From NCBI GenBank assembly GCA_036936605.1, contig JAUPFV010000004.1, positions 289,644,009 to 289,708,008 on the forward strand: DNA of 64,000 nucleotides. Reading direction: 5' to 3'. The translations under genes were made by a program, and so were the position numbers. The notes under the pieces were generated by a model. The model saw only the letters and a list, made by a program, of their open reading frames with translations. It was not told where the DNA came from and made no database searches. The DNA is from Limnanthes douglasii subsp. nivea. Taxonomy: Eukaryota; Streptophyta; Magnoliopsida; Brassicales; Limnanthaceae. Position 1 is the stretch's first letter. Each line of letters opens with the position of its first letter. Below are positions 12,786-23,860 of the stretch, one piece after another.

Positions 12786-13767
12786 TGACGTTTGCATTAT
12801 CTTCTTCACAAAATCAATATGGTTTCATTTATATTTTCTAATATAAATGAAACCATTTACTATTGGGAATTTGATATCGTGTTTAGTTTTATCATTTTTA
12901 AATCATTTAACATATCATTTTATAACAAAATGATTTAAATATTTATGACAATCCCTCAAACACAATCAGCTAACTAATAATAAAAAAACAAATTTATCGT
13001 AATTTTTAACAAATCAAATTTTAGAAATTAAATTTTAACATTAGACTATTAGCAATTATCCTAACCCCAAATTACAAACTACAATTCAAACAATTAACCG
13101 ATTACAATTTCTTTTTAGAAACACGCCTGATAATATTTGTCGAGTTGAATCAATATTAATTTTGGAAACTTTAAAATTTCGAATTTAGTCGAATTTGACT
13201 ATTGGTATAAACTAGCTCATTGGTTTAGATGGCAACAATTTCGTAGAATATAAAAAAGTTTATACTATCGAAAAATCTAACACCAGCAACAATTTTAGGA
13301 GCACTATAATCGAAACTTATAAAATAATACGTGACATCGTAAACAAACTAAATACTAACTTTGTATGCTATAAAGTACTCGTTTGATCAATTTTAGGATG
13401 TAGAAGATCAAATAAGAAAATATATCACACTCAGAAACTATAGTATATAATCATAAATTCATAATCATAGTGGTGGAGAACGTAGCTTGTGAATTACGAA
13501 ACTACCCACTTTGACAATGAGCATTGAGAAACAGCATCTGTTCCACCACGTTCTCCGCAGTAGATCTTCCGCGAAACTCATGCTACCGTCGTTGCTACGC
13601 ACCGTTTCACATGTTGATTTTATGGGATTCTTCATATTTTTACATTTAAATTACTTTTATTTTTATTTTATTTTATAATCTTGCTACTTATTTTACAGAA
13701 CTGGATTTTTATACTATAAAATTTATCTGAGAAATGCTGGATAAAGAAAAATTAGATAGAGTAACTA

Positions 13768-13842
13768 CTGCAAGTAAATGGGGAAAGATCTAGTTATACT
13801 CTTAGCTAGTTTTGTTACGGCGGATATTATGATTTTTTGTTT
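13768..13842. repeat. Direct repeat, left copy
   Basis: About 65 bases beginning GCAAGTAAATGGGGAAAGAT and including AGTTATACTCTTAG and AGTTTTGTTA match 15431-15500 with about 10 differences, in the same orientation. They flank the gag fragment, so they may be remnants of one element's ends or of its gag leader. Confidence 0.6.
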
Positions 13843-14126
13843 TTAAAAAAAATAGTTAATATAGTTTGATTCTGAATTATTCAAAAGTAGCATAGTCTTA
13901 CTATGTATTCCTAAACCTAACCGTATATTTGAAAATCAGTTCATATTAAATTTGTCAAAATACATTTAAAAGAACTAAAAATTCATCCAAAAAATAAAGA
14001 ATAATATATTATTTAATAGAAAAAAAATACTAGATTAAAATACTTTTGAATCACATACCATCAATTTATTATTAGTTTAGATTGATTCAATAACACTTTA
14101 TAAAAAAAACAATGAATTTAAAAAAA

Positions 14127-14240
14127 AACAACTGAACTAAAATATTATAGAATCACATACGGTCACTTTACTGTTAGGTTAGATCGAAATAAAAAGATAA
14201 ACTCAATCAATCGAAATAAAAAGATAAACTCAATCAAAAA
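14127..14240. repeat. Short tandem duplications
   Basis: ATCGAAATAAAAAGATAAAC occurs twice in tandem (14184 and 14208). The block AATCACATAC...TTAGRTTAGAT occurs at 14050 and 14150. Confidence 0.6.
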
Positions 14241-14917
14241 TATCTTTGAAAATAGAGAGATCTTGTTCGCATTCGGTTTCTTTGTGTGATATCAAAAAGT
14301 TATTTGAAGTGAAATTGGGTGTAAAATGTGAAATAAAGTTTAAATTTAAATAGAACCGTTGGGATATATTTTTATAAATAATAAACATATATTTTAAATC
14401 TATTTCTTAAAATATATTTTTCTAATTTAAATAAAATTTATAATTTAGACCTTACATTTTTAAAATATATATTTCTTTAAATTATACGAAAATATCTTCC
14501 AACAGATACATTTGAAAGATATATTTGTTAAACTCTTGCTATTCAGTTCATTGAAACTCCTGCTATTAAATTTGATTAAATTTAGCTTATAGCAAGCCGC
14601 TATAACATAATCTTATATGAAATTCTCGAGAACATGATGATTTGTATCTCTCATCAAACCTTCAATAACAATTCAAGTTTTTAACCTTATTTTTTAAATG
14701 AATTATCTTTGAATCTATTTTTTCCTAGTCAAGTAGAGTTGAGAATTATCTGTTCTGTATTTGAAATCCTTTTAGATTAGTTCCTAAAATTTATTTATTT
14801 AACCTGTAAAATTGCTTTCTAAACTTCTAGGAAGTCATGATGGTCTTACTTTATTGTTAGTGAAAAAACATAAGTACAAAATTTAATAATTGAATAGTTA
14901 TACTTAATTTTCAATGG

Positions 14918-15420
14918 TCATCTTCCTTTACATGTACCTCTACCTCTACCTCTTCCTCTAAAGTTTGAGAAATTAATATGGGTAGAAGCCTTCCAAGCTT
15001 GCTCATTTGAAGTTGAATTGCGGTTCATCTCCTGTTCATGAATCAACAAGGAGCTTTGTATTTTATCAAGATAAAATGCATCAATGTCTATTGATTCTTC
15101 AATTGAACACACGAGATAATCAAATTTTGGTGTCATGGAACACTATATTTTCTCCACAATGGTAATATCTTCCATCTTCTCACCAAATTACATTTTGTTG
15201 CTGATCTCCATAGTCCTGACACAATAGCTGGTAACAGATTTTCATCCTTCATTTGTAGAGTCTCAAAATCTCTTCTCAAAGCTTGAAGTTGTGCATGTTT
15301 CACTCTAGGGAGCCTTGATATTTTTCTTCATGGAATTCCAAATATCTTTGGAAGTTTATTTTCTAAGAATTGTTTCCAAGATCGGCCGAGAAATTGCCTG
15401 AAAAATATAATGTTTTGCCT
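14918..15420 (-). pseudogene. Copia gag fragment
   Basis: Read on the minus strand across several frames, it follows the UBN2/gag pattern: KHYIFQAISRPILETI, TSKDIWNSMKKN, then KHAQLQALRRDFETLQMKDE. It ends in an open 72-codon stretch with TPKFDYLVCSIEESIDID, HEQEMNR and an RGRGRGRG tail. The zinc knuckle and everything downstream are missing. Frameshifts and stops show it is a relic. Confidence 0.75.
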
Positions 15421-15430
15421 TCAGATATTT

Positions 15431-15505
15431 TGCAAGGAAATGGGAAAAGATGCAGTTATACTCTTAGTTAGTTTTGTTATAGTGGATATATAATTTTTAT
15501 TTTTA
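15431..15505. repeat. Direct repeat, right copy
   Basis: This is the partner of 13768-13842, next to the 5' side of the gag fragment. Confidence 0.6.
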
Positions 15506-15769
15506 TACATGTATTTGATATGGATAAAACATTTATACTTAATTATAAAAAAAAAATTATAGATGATATTTTGAAAAATGGAAAATAAACGACAACTATT
15601 TGGATTTTGAAGTTTATTAAAAGACCATATGGTTGAATATTTCCAATAATACATCTAAATATTCAAAATCTATATAACTTCAATAATTAGTTATTTTTAA
15701 CTTATAAAACTTAATATATCTCAAACCCTAATTTAAAATAACAATAATAATCTAAAACACATATATTTA

Positions 15770-16280
15770 TATATTTTAAAGACGAACAAAACAAAATCCA
15801 CATTTGCGCAACCAAATTACATGTAATTTCGTAACCAGAACACAATTGTTTTTTACAAACCAAATTACACATAATTCTGCAACTGTAACACAATTATTTT
15901 TCCCATATTTATTTTGCAACCAAAGTCTTATTTATTCATCTATTTTCTTCTTATTTACTCAATTGATTTGCATGTACTCCCGCAACTGGAAACAGTTTCC
16001 TTTTCACAACCAAAATCTTATTTACGCAACTAGTTTCTTATTATTTATGCAAATCATTGCACATAATTCCGCAACTGAAATACAATTGTTTTTTTATAAC
16101 CCAATTGCACGTAATTTTACAGCTATAACATAGTTGTTTTTAGACTTATTTCGTCATCTAATTGCACATAATTACGCAACTAAAAATAAATAAAATAAAA
16201 ATTCAAAAAATATCATCTATGGATCTAGTTATGTTCGTCTTAAAAACCAAAATTGATGGTATTTTTGGAATTTTTGTTTA
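15770..16280 (+). repeat. Dispersed subrepeat element, copy A
   Basis: The body is 40-55-base units of the form CAACCAAATTACACATAATT, CGCAACTG and AACACAATTGTTTTT. Its edges carry an imperfect inverted repeat around AAGACGAACAAAAC (15777-15792) and GTTATGTTCGTCTTAA (16228-16243). A homologous copy in reverse orientation lies at 57570-58150. The class is unknown; it could be a non-autonomous DNA element. Confidence 0.65.
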
Positions 16281-16289
16281 GATTTCCAC

Positions 16290-16735
16290 AAAATCCAAGG
16301 TGGTTTGGTTGGAGAAATATTATGTTGTTTCGGTTGTATGATCCTTCCCAATTTGGAGGAGGGGGGATCGTTCAGGTGTTTACTTGTGCAGACTCTACTT
16401 TTGGTTAGTTTTTTGCTCTCGTATTTGGCGTATCATTCACTTATGTAATACAACTTATTCCTCTCTTTTTTCCTTTATTTGGGGAAGTCGTTATAGTCAT
16501 TTTTTTCTAATGTTTTTCCAATGTCTCAGGTTTTTGTCGACTTTCCTTCATTAGTCGTTTTTATTCCACTGTCCACCTCTAAATGAATCCTCTGTATTTT
16601 ATCCTTTAAGCTCCGTTGATTGGCTCCAGTTGTATCGTATGCATTATTTTTCTTGACGTTATACCGTTCTTTCGGAATATGCCTTGCACATTTGTATAAA
16701 TAATACTTTTTTTCATTTAATATTTTATTAAAAAA
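16290..16735 (+). other. Possible 3' end of a truncated LINE
   Basis: A GT- and T-rich non-coding stretch ends in TTTAATATTTTATTAAAAAAA at 16735, the general look of a LINE 3' UTR and tail. No coding part is visible. This is a weak call. Confidence 0.2.
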
Positions 16736-17399
16736 ATCTATGTCGATTATTCATCACTATAAATATTAATATATAATTTGAATTATTGCGAGTTACAAAA
16801 ATAAATGGTTTCTTACAGATCAAGAAACCACATTCCTCAGGCTGTCAATAATACAATATCTAGAGGATTAGGTTATGATCAAACTCTGCAATCAACACAA
16901 CCGAATCTTATAGCCAATATTTCTTCAAGAAAATCTACAAACTTTTCTTCTTTTAACAACATGGCTGGCGAAGTATATATAGTTCATCATTAATCTTTTT
17001 TCAGCGGCAATAACCCTACTCCAATGGATAACAAGATCTTCGATGATGTCGTTAGTGATCTGAAAATTCAAGAAACTAAGTCTTTGTCTTCTCAGTCAGA
17101 GAATTCTTTGATTATAATATAAAATATGCAGGAAAATAAAGAACCTAAAACCTAAGAATCTAAGGAACTACAACCATCAATTCCGGATTACAGAATAGAT
17201 CAAATGGAATCAACAAATAATCTTTGATAATTGGTCAGAGTAATACTGAATCGGATTTTCTATCATTGCCTAAAAAGAAAGAACCTAAAAACACTCATAA
17301 TGCAAACCAGTTTCCTAGCATTAGAGATAACTCTATATTTGAACAAACAACAACAAATCATCATAGAAAACCTATTCATACAAAATCAACTCAAAGAAC

Positions 17400-18086
17400 T
17401 TATGTTGAGGCCCTGAATATTGGAGCAAGGAAATCAAGCACGATAATATCAGAATTCAAGATGTTAGAGATCACATTTCAATCATTTCATTATCAAAGAC
17501 TATGGAAGTTTACTTTTGAACGCTAAATATACTTTGTTAGGAAACTTTTGGAATGGTAGACCATCTTTGTTTATTATACAATTTTTTTGATAACTTAAGA
17601 TTCCAAAAGGAAGTAAATCTCTATTTATGGGATCCCATTCATGTTCTTACTGAATTTGATCAGCAACAAGACTTGAAAAATTTATGGAAGCGAAATGTAT
17701 GGTCCATTGGACATCATACCATGAGGTTACTCAAATGGTACCCTCATTCCAATCCTATGATTGAGTCACATACAACTCCAGTTTGGATTACCTTCCCTAA
17801 CCTTCCAAAGTTTATGTATAATGTAGATACTATCAAGGTTTTAGCTACCTCAATAGTTAACCCATTAACAATATGGGTTCCTTCAAAAATCGAACCAAAT
17901 TTAACTATTGTAAGGCATGGGTAGAACTCGACGTATTTAAGAATATTAAAACTAGAGCTTGGATAGAGTTTGAGGATAATGCATTATTCTTGGTGATATT
18001 CATGCATATTGTCATTCATGTTTACATTTAGGAAATAAAAATTTAGACTATAAGCAGTTTCTTCCTAAACATGAAGAAATCTCTAT
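17400..18086 (+). pseudogene. LINE ORF1, 5' part (DUF4283 and zinc knuckle)
   Basis: A DUF4283-type RNA-binding region is recognisable: LKNLWKRNVWSIGHHTMRLL, then HTTPVWITFPNLPKFMY. This parallels LWSRNVWILGNKTMRLLKW in the better-kept LINE at 49123. CHSCLHLGNKNLDYK follows as a zinc-knuckle remnant near 18010. Frameshifts at about 17525 and 17915 break it, and a Copia element then interrupts it at 18087. Confidence 0.8.
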
Positions 18087-18314
18087 TGTTAGAATATTCA
18101 GTGTATTAAGTTTCCTTGTATAGGCCTCTAAGTTCTCTATATATTGAGAGCCTTACTTGGGTTTGCATTATAAAAAATAGTTCAATACAAAAAGGAACAT
18201 TTTTTAATAAACACAAAACCCTAGTTACTTCCTGCGGCTACTTCTCTCTTTGTTTTTTAACAATTGGATTGTATGATTTTATACATAGAATCAAATAATT
18301 GATAGTTTTTAACA
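18087..18314 (+). repeat. 5' LTR of the 18-22 kb Copia
   Basis: 228 bp, TG...CA ends. It contains CTATATATT (a TATA-like site) about 50 bases in. The primer-binding site follows directly. Confidence 0.95.
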
Positions 18315-18364
18315 TGGTATCAGAGCACGTGTGATTCTGGGAATTCTGAACATCCTCAACAAAG

Positions 18365-18775
18365 ATGGCTGGCAATGAAGTCGTGGTCAGTCAAATTCTT
18401 GATGAATTAACAATGCAGATTGCTGCCATTCTGAGAAATGGTCTCGGAACACAACAACAAACAACTAACCCCGAGAATTCATCTTCCTTCCATGGAAACA
18501 GCATATGCTACAATACGAAGGGAAGTGGCCAGACTTAATATACTAAAATCAAGTTCTCCTGATAGTGACTCGATTGAAATTGGAATGGGTTTGGCTGCTA
18601 AAGATTCTGCACAGAGGTTTAAATTCTGATCCAAAGAGAAAGAAGATAAATCCAAGTTGTATTGCACTTATTGTGGGATGAATAAACACACTAAAGAGAC
18701 ATGTTTCCAGCTGGTTGGCTATCCAGAATGGTGGGAGTACGGTCATAAGGAGAAAAATAACTAGCGTTTCAGATC
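18365..18775 (+). pseudogene. Copia gag, internally deleted
   Basis: It starts MAGNEVVVSQILDELT soon after the primer site. It then jumps directly to sequence near the capsid C-terminus (AYATIRREVARLNIL) and a CCHC knuckle (CTYCGMNKHTKETC). The capsid core of roughly 200 residues, expected between them, is absent. Frameshifts and stops occur at about 18537, 18629 and 18763. Confidence 0.8.
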
Positions 18776-18791
18776 TAATGTCAAACGAGCT

Positions 18792-21700
18792 TTGTCTACA
18801 AGTGGCGGCGAGGATCCGACTAAAAATGAGCAAGGAAGTGGCACTGGTTTTGGAGGAATGGCGGCGAAATCCTATGAAAAACTTGGAGGTAAAGGGTTTG
18901 AGAAATCAATGAATTGGATCTTTGATTGCGGGGCTACAGACACCATGTCTTATGATCCTAAAGTCTTTGGTGACATGTCATCTCCAAAGAAGTTCCATAT
19001 TGAGACTGCTAGTGGAGAGATTTGTGAAGTCAAATGGGGAGGTTTAATTATTTTTTCAGAAAAAATGGAAATTAAAAACTGCCTCTACATTCCTTCACTA
19101 TCCTTAAAGTTATTATCTGTTAGTCAAGTGACAAAACAACTCAACTATCTAGTTCTTATGTATCCATTTTTTTTCATTTTACAGGACATTCGTACGAAGG
19201 AGATCATTGGGCGTGGTACTGAACAAAGAGGTCTTTATTATGTTGATGAGGTAGTTCATAAGGGACATGCCATGCTTGCTTACGGAACAGCCGAAAGGCA
19301 ACTTTGGTTATGGCACCGACGACTTGGTCATCCTTCTTTTAGTTATCTTAAAAGTTTGTTTCCAAGTCTTTTTTTGAATAATTCCATTCATGAGAAATGT
19401 GAAACCTGCATTCTTGCAAAAAATCGTAGGGTCTCATTTAAGCAAAGTAATACTAGAGTTGATTATGCTTTTTCGCTAATCCATTCTGATGTTTGGGGTC
19501 CAACACCAAATTCCACTAACAATCAAATCAGATACTTTGTTTTATTTGTGGATAATTTCTCAAGAATGACTTGGATATACTTCATGAAACATAAATCGGA
19601 AGTACGAGAAATATTTGTTTGTTTTTATAAAATGATTTTGACTCAATTTGAAAAAAAATACAGATTCTCCGTTCTGATAATGGAATAGAGTTTGTCAACA
19701 AAACAATGCATAATTTTTTCAAAACAAATGGTCTTATCCATCAAACCACTTGTCCAAACACACCTCAACAAAACGATACTTCAAAACGAAAAAATCATAC
19801 TTTACTTGAAAAAACTCGTGCTAATATGATTGAATCTATAATTACTCATTCTCTTTGGCCAGAATCTCTTGCTAGAGCTACGTCTCTTCCAAATCGTCTA
19901 CCAACCCGATGTCTAGGAAATAAAACTCCATTACAATTGCTTGCCACCCAAGTTATAATTCCATCTGTTATGACCTTACCACCTCGTGTCTTTGGTTGTT
20001 CGGTGTTTGTTCATATCCCTAAAACTAGTCGAAACAAACTTAATCCATGTGCTAAAAAGTGTGTATTCTTTTGGTACGGTGTTCATCAAATGGGATATCA
20101 GTGTTACAATCCGGTTACTCGTCGAATCCATGTCACCATGGACTGTGACTTCTTAGAAACCGATTATTTTTTTGACCACCAATCTCGTGCTCAGGGGGAG
20201 AAAGTAAGTGAATCACTCGACTGGTTGCTATATGAAAGTTACTTTGAGGATGTGCCGATAGAGTCGGTAGATGGCGCCACCGAACACGCCTCTTCCAACA
20301 TAAAGAAGACTGATGAGGCAGTTCTTACCACCAATGATTCTCCCGAAGACAATGTCCAACAAGAAATAAATGCCATGGATACTACCAGTGAATCAGCCGA
20401 AAAAAATATCCATCAAGAGGTAAACAATTTACAATGTCATAATTCACAAAATAATACTGACCATGACATTTCAGGAAGTTCATTTGTTGAAACTCAAACT
20501 TCGGTTCTTCCCCCAAGGAAAAAATAGAGGGGTTCTTCCTGACCGGTATTCACCGGAACACGTTCATCGTGTTTCTACATATTCAGTAAAAACGGACAGG
20601 AAAGGAATGACGAAGATTGCAAAGGCATTCTCAGCTACTATTCTCTATGAACAAATCCCTAAAACAGCTCAAGAAGCTAAGAAGATGACTGAATGGCATG
20701 AGGCAATGAATACCAAAATGGAAGCTCTAAAAAAGAATGGTACATGGGAGAATTGTGTGTTACCACAAGGGAAGAAAGCAGTCGGGTGTAGATGGGTGTT
20801 TAATATAAAATATAAATCTGATGGCACCATTGAGCGACACAAGGCAAGATTGGTTGCCAACGGATATACACAAACATATGGTATATACTACTCTGAAACG
20901 TTCTCTCCGGTGGCAAAGATTGACACTATCAGAGTTTTACTTTCAATAGCCGCGAATAAATATTGGCCTCTTCATCAATTTGATGTAAAGAATGCTTTCT
21001 TACATGGAGACTTGGAAGAAGAGGTATATATGGAACCCCCACCAGGTTTCTCTGATGGTTTTCAAGAAAATAAGGCATGTAAACTGAAAAAGGAATTATA
21101 TGGGCTCAAACAGTCTCGTCGTGCTTGGTTTGGGAGATTTACAATGGCAATGAAGAGTATAGCTACAAACAGAGTAATGGGGATCATACCTTGTTTTACA
21201 AAAAAAGAGGAGAATTAGTCACTTGTCTTATAATATATGTCGACGATATGATTATAACGGGGAATGATGAAGAAGAAATTAGCTCTCTTAGGAAAAACCT
21301 CTTCAAGGAGTTCGAAATGAAAGACCTTGGGGGATTGAAGTATTTCCTAGGAATCGAGGTTCTTAGGTCAAGATGAGGGATTTATATCTCCCAACAGAAA
21401 TATATATTGGATTTATTAGATGAAGTTGGCATGGTGGATTGCAAACCAAATGATACTCTTATGGTTGTGAATCACAAACTAAAGATAATTGAAGGGGCCA
21501 GACCAGCGAGTAAAGAAAGGTACCAAAGGTTGGTGGGGAAATTGATTTACCTGGCTCACACTCGACCCAACATTGCATACGCGGTAGGAGTAGTTAGCCA
21601 GTTCATGCATCATCCTCAAGAACACCATATGGAGGTAGTAATGAGGATTATTCGATATCTCAAAGGCACACCAGGAATAGGCATAATTTTTAATAAAAAC

Positions 21701-22146
21701 GGACACCTTGATGTTGAAGTATTCACAGATGCTGATTGCGGAGGGAATCCTAACGACAAGCGATCAACTGCTAGCTACTTTACTCTTCTTGGAGGTAACT
21801 TGGTGACTTGGAGGAGTAAGAAACAGAAAGTAGTATCACTGTCAAGTGCTGAATCAGAATTTAGAGGAATCGTTAAGGGGATTACCGAGATACTTGGTTA
21901 AAGAAGATAATGAAAGAAATCGGATCCCCCTGAAGTGTCCAACTCTAGTTAATGTGCGATAATAAAGCTGCGATTAAGATTTCAGAGAACCCGGTACAAC
22001 ACGATAGAACAAAGCACGTTGAAATAGATAGATACTTCATAAAAGAAAATATTAAAGATGGGACAGTCGAACTTCTGTTTGTTAGATCCGAAGACCAACT
22101 GGCAGACATCCTGACAAAAGCGGTTGTTGCAAGAACATTCGAATAA
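18792..22146 (+). pseudogene. Copia pol (PR-IN-RT-RNase H)
   Basis: The order is protease (FDCGATDTM, where the family has D-S/T-G), integrase zinc finger (WHRRLGHPSF...CETCILAKN) and core (LIHSDVWGP, LFVDNFSRM). The catalytic-Glu region reads PQQNDTSKRKN instead of NGVAERKN. RT follows with [41 protein letters not shown] and YVDDMIITG, then RNase H with FTDADCGGNPNDKRST, SLSSAESEF and DNKAAIKISENP. Frame changes occur near 19690, 20500, 21150 and 21940, and an in-frame TGA at 21374-21376. It cannot make a working polyprotein. Confidence 0.93.
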
Positions 22147-22197
22147 GTTTTATCAAAGTTGGGTATTGGTGATCCCACTACACAACTTGAGGGGGAG

Positions 22198-22425
22198 TGT
22201 TAGAATATTTAGTGTGTTAAGTTTCCTTGTATAGGCCTCTAAGTTCTCTATATATTGAGAGCCTTACTTGGGTTTGCATTATAAAAAACAGTTCAATACA
22301 AAAAGGAACATTTTCTAATAAACACAAAACCCTAGCCGCTTCCTGCAGCTACTTCTCTCTTTGTTTTTTAACAATTGGATTGTATGATTTTATACATAGA
22401 ATCAAATAATTAATAGTTTTTAACA
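22198..22425 (+). repeat. 3' LTR of the 18-22 kb Copia
   Basis: It is the same length as the 5' LTR, about 96% identical, preceded by the polypurine tract and followed by TSD TCTAT. Confidence 0.95.
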
Positions 22426-23308
22426 TCTATAATTAATTCTAAAATACAAACTAATAATAATTCACTCTAGAATTATGGTTTACATGATGCTATTTGGATC
22501 CGTAAAGTTATGTCTATTATAATTAGTGAGTTAACCAAAGAAAATCTAAATAAAAATCATGTAGAATCTTCAGTTATTAAGCTGAATAAAAACTACATCA
22601 AGTAGATGAGTCATTCAACATATGAAATGCCAAATAATAAAAATATATTTAATATCAAACAACGAGAGTACTACAATAAGAAAGAAAGTCCTGAATTACA
22701 TTCTAATTTGAATGATAATTTAAATATGTCCAAGAATGAAATAGTAAAATCTACTTTAGAGAATGATGAGGTAATGCCTGAGAATATAGACAATAAGATT
22801 GTTAGGGTGGTGACCAAAGTCCCACATTCCACATCGATTCAACATGGCAAGGATCAGTGGTATATAAGCAAAAACATTTCTCAACTAGTATGAGACCTTT
22901 TGGAAGTGGACCAAAAGCAAACTCGTACGGGCCTTCGGGTGCCAAAGCGGACAGTATCATACTAGTGTGGAGATCGGTTGTTCTTACTTATATACGGAGA
23001 TGGAATATGAGGTACCCATATTCCCAACAAAGATAATAGAAGTCCACTCTTTAGATGTTGATTCTATCTTCGTAACCTTTAATACACTGGATAATTCTAT
23101 TTTTGAGAAAAACTATCCTAAACAATTGACTATATGCAGTCTTCCCTCATCCTTTATTCTTAGAAAGACTGAAGAAGAAAAAAATTACAAAAAAATGTTA
23201 AGTGAAAAGTTCAAAAATACAAAAACTAAACATCTTAAAGGTTTTTTTAATCACAAGGCATTGCATATTAAGGGGTCTGTTGGATCTTTTATTGGTACAT
23301 CTAAATGA
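22426..23308 (+). pseudogene. LINE ORF1, 3' part
   Basis: Lys/Asn-rich frames at 22606-22799 and 23030-23308 belong to one ORF1 tail once the solo LTR is set aside. The final part contains HLKGFFNHKALHIKGSVGSF. The frame ends at 23308, immediately before the ORF2 start. Confidence 0.6.
22800..23029 (-). repeat. Solo Copia LTR with perfect TSD
   Basis: The 230-bp unit is bounded by TGTTAGGG and CCCAACA. It is flanked on both sides by AAGAT (22795-22799 and 23030-23034). Its sequence matches the 5' LTR of the minus-strand Copia at 10775-10931 in the same orientation. A solo LTR is the expected product of LTR-LTR recombination. It interrupts the frame of the LINE ORF1 remnant. Confidence 0.92.
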
Positions 23309-23860
23309 CTATTTTAATTTTAAATTGGAATGTTATAGGTGTTAGAGGAAATAAATTAGATTAATATACTAAATAAATATACTATAATATATATTATACT
23401 AAATAAATTAGATATTAATCTAATTTATTTCTTGTAACAAGAGGTATAGAAAACAAATGTACGTTAAGAAAAATCAAATCTATAAAAAGATCGAAAATGT
23501 AGATTTTCTAGACATTCAAGAATCTATGTTAGTAATGGATTAGTTGGAAAAGTTTTAATAAATTATTAGATTTCATAATATATGAATTTAAGAAAAGATC
23601 AAAAAATGATTAGCAACAAAATTTGGATCATTTAGAATGATGATTTTACCATTGATATAGTTGATAATAATGAGCAATATATTTATTTGAAAGTTAGAGA
23701 TTCATCTATAGACAATACATTCCTAGTTTTGGTTGTTTTTGCCAAGTGTTTAAGAGAACTAAGATTAGATGTTTGGAACATACTAAGATATTTAGCAGAC
23801 AGACAACTCAATTGAATGGATGGTTTTGGATGATTTTTTAACGCAATAACTAGCACTCAT
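23309..23860 (+). pseudogene. LINE ORF2 endonuclease remnant
   Basis: ILILNWNVIGVRGNK at 23312 is the APE-type endonuclease N-terminus. Further on, IYLKVRDSS and FLVLVVFAKCLRELR match the conserved beta strand of the domain (compare VSVVYAKCRRDRR in the LINE at 50577). WNGWFWMIF follows near 23820. It has many stops and frameshifts. Confidence 0.65.

Larger units (their letters stand above)
18087..22425 (+). mobile_element. Full-length Ty1/Copia element, inactive
   Basis: This 4339-bp element has two 228-bp LTRs (TGTTAGAATATT...TTTTTAACA). It has a 5-bp target duplication TCTAT at 18082-18086 and 22426-22430, a Met-tRNA primer site (TGGTATCAGAGC, 18315-18326) and a polypurine tract (GAGGGGGAG, 22189-22197). 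By eye the LTRs differ at nine positions, all transitions. It sits inside ORF1 of an older LINE. Gag is cut down by an internal deletion and pol is broken, so it is non-autonomous. Confidence 0.96.
16805..23860 (+). mobile_element. Old L1-type LINE, split by two LTR-element insertions
   Basis: ORF1 pieces lie at 16805-18086 and 22426-23308. The 5' end of ORF2 (endonuclease) follows at 23309-23860. Between and within them sit a full Copia (18087-22425) and a solo LTR (22800-23029). The ORF1 product ends and ORF2 opens at once with TILILNWNVIGVRGNK, the usual LINE endonuclease start. Reverse transcriptase and the 3' end are gone or unrecognisable past about 23860. Confidence 0.8.

Noticed and set aside
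13474..13554. Short inverted repeat GGAGAACGT / ACGTTCTCC and a small minus frame (MSFAEDLLRRTW)
   Set aside because: The arms are only about 9-10 bases and the frame is under 40 codons with no family match.
18116..18298. 60-codon frames in the Copia LTRs (also at 22227-22409)
   Set aside because: The same frame appears in both LTRs because they are repeats. There is no evidence of a protein.
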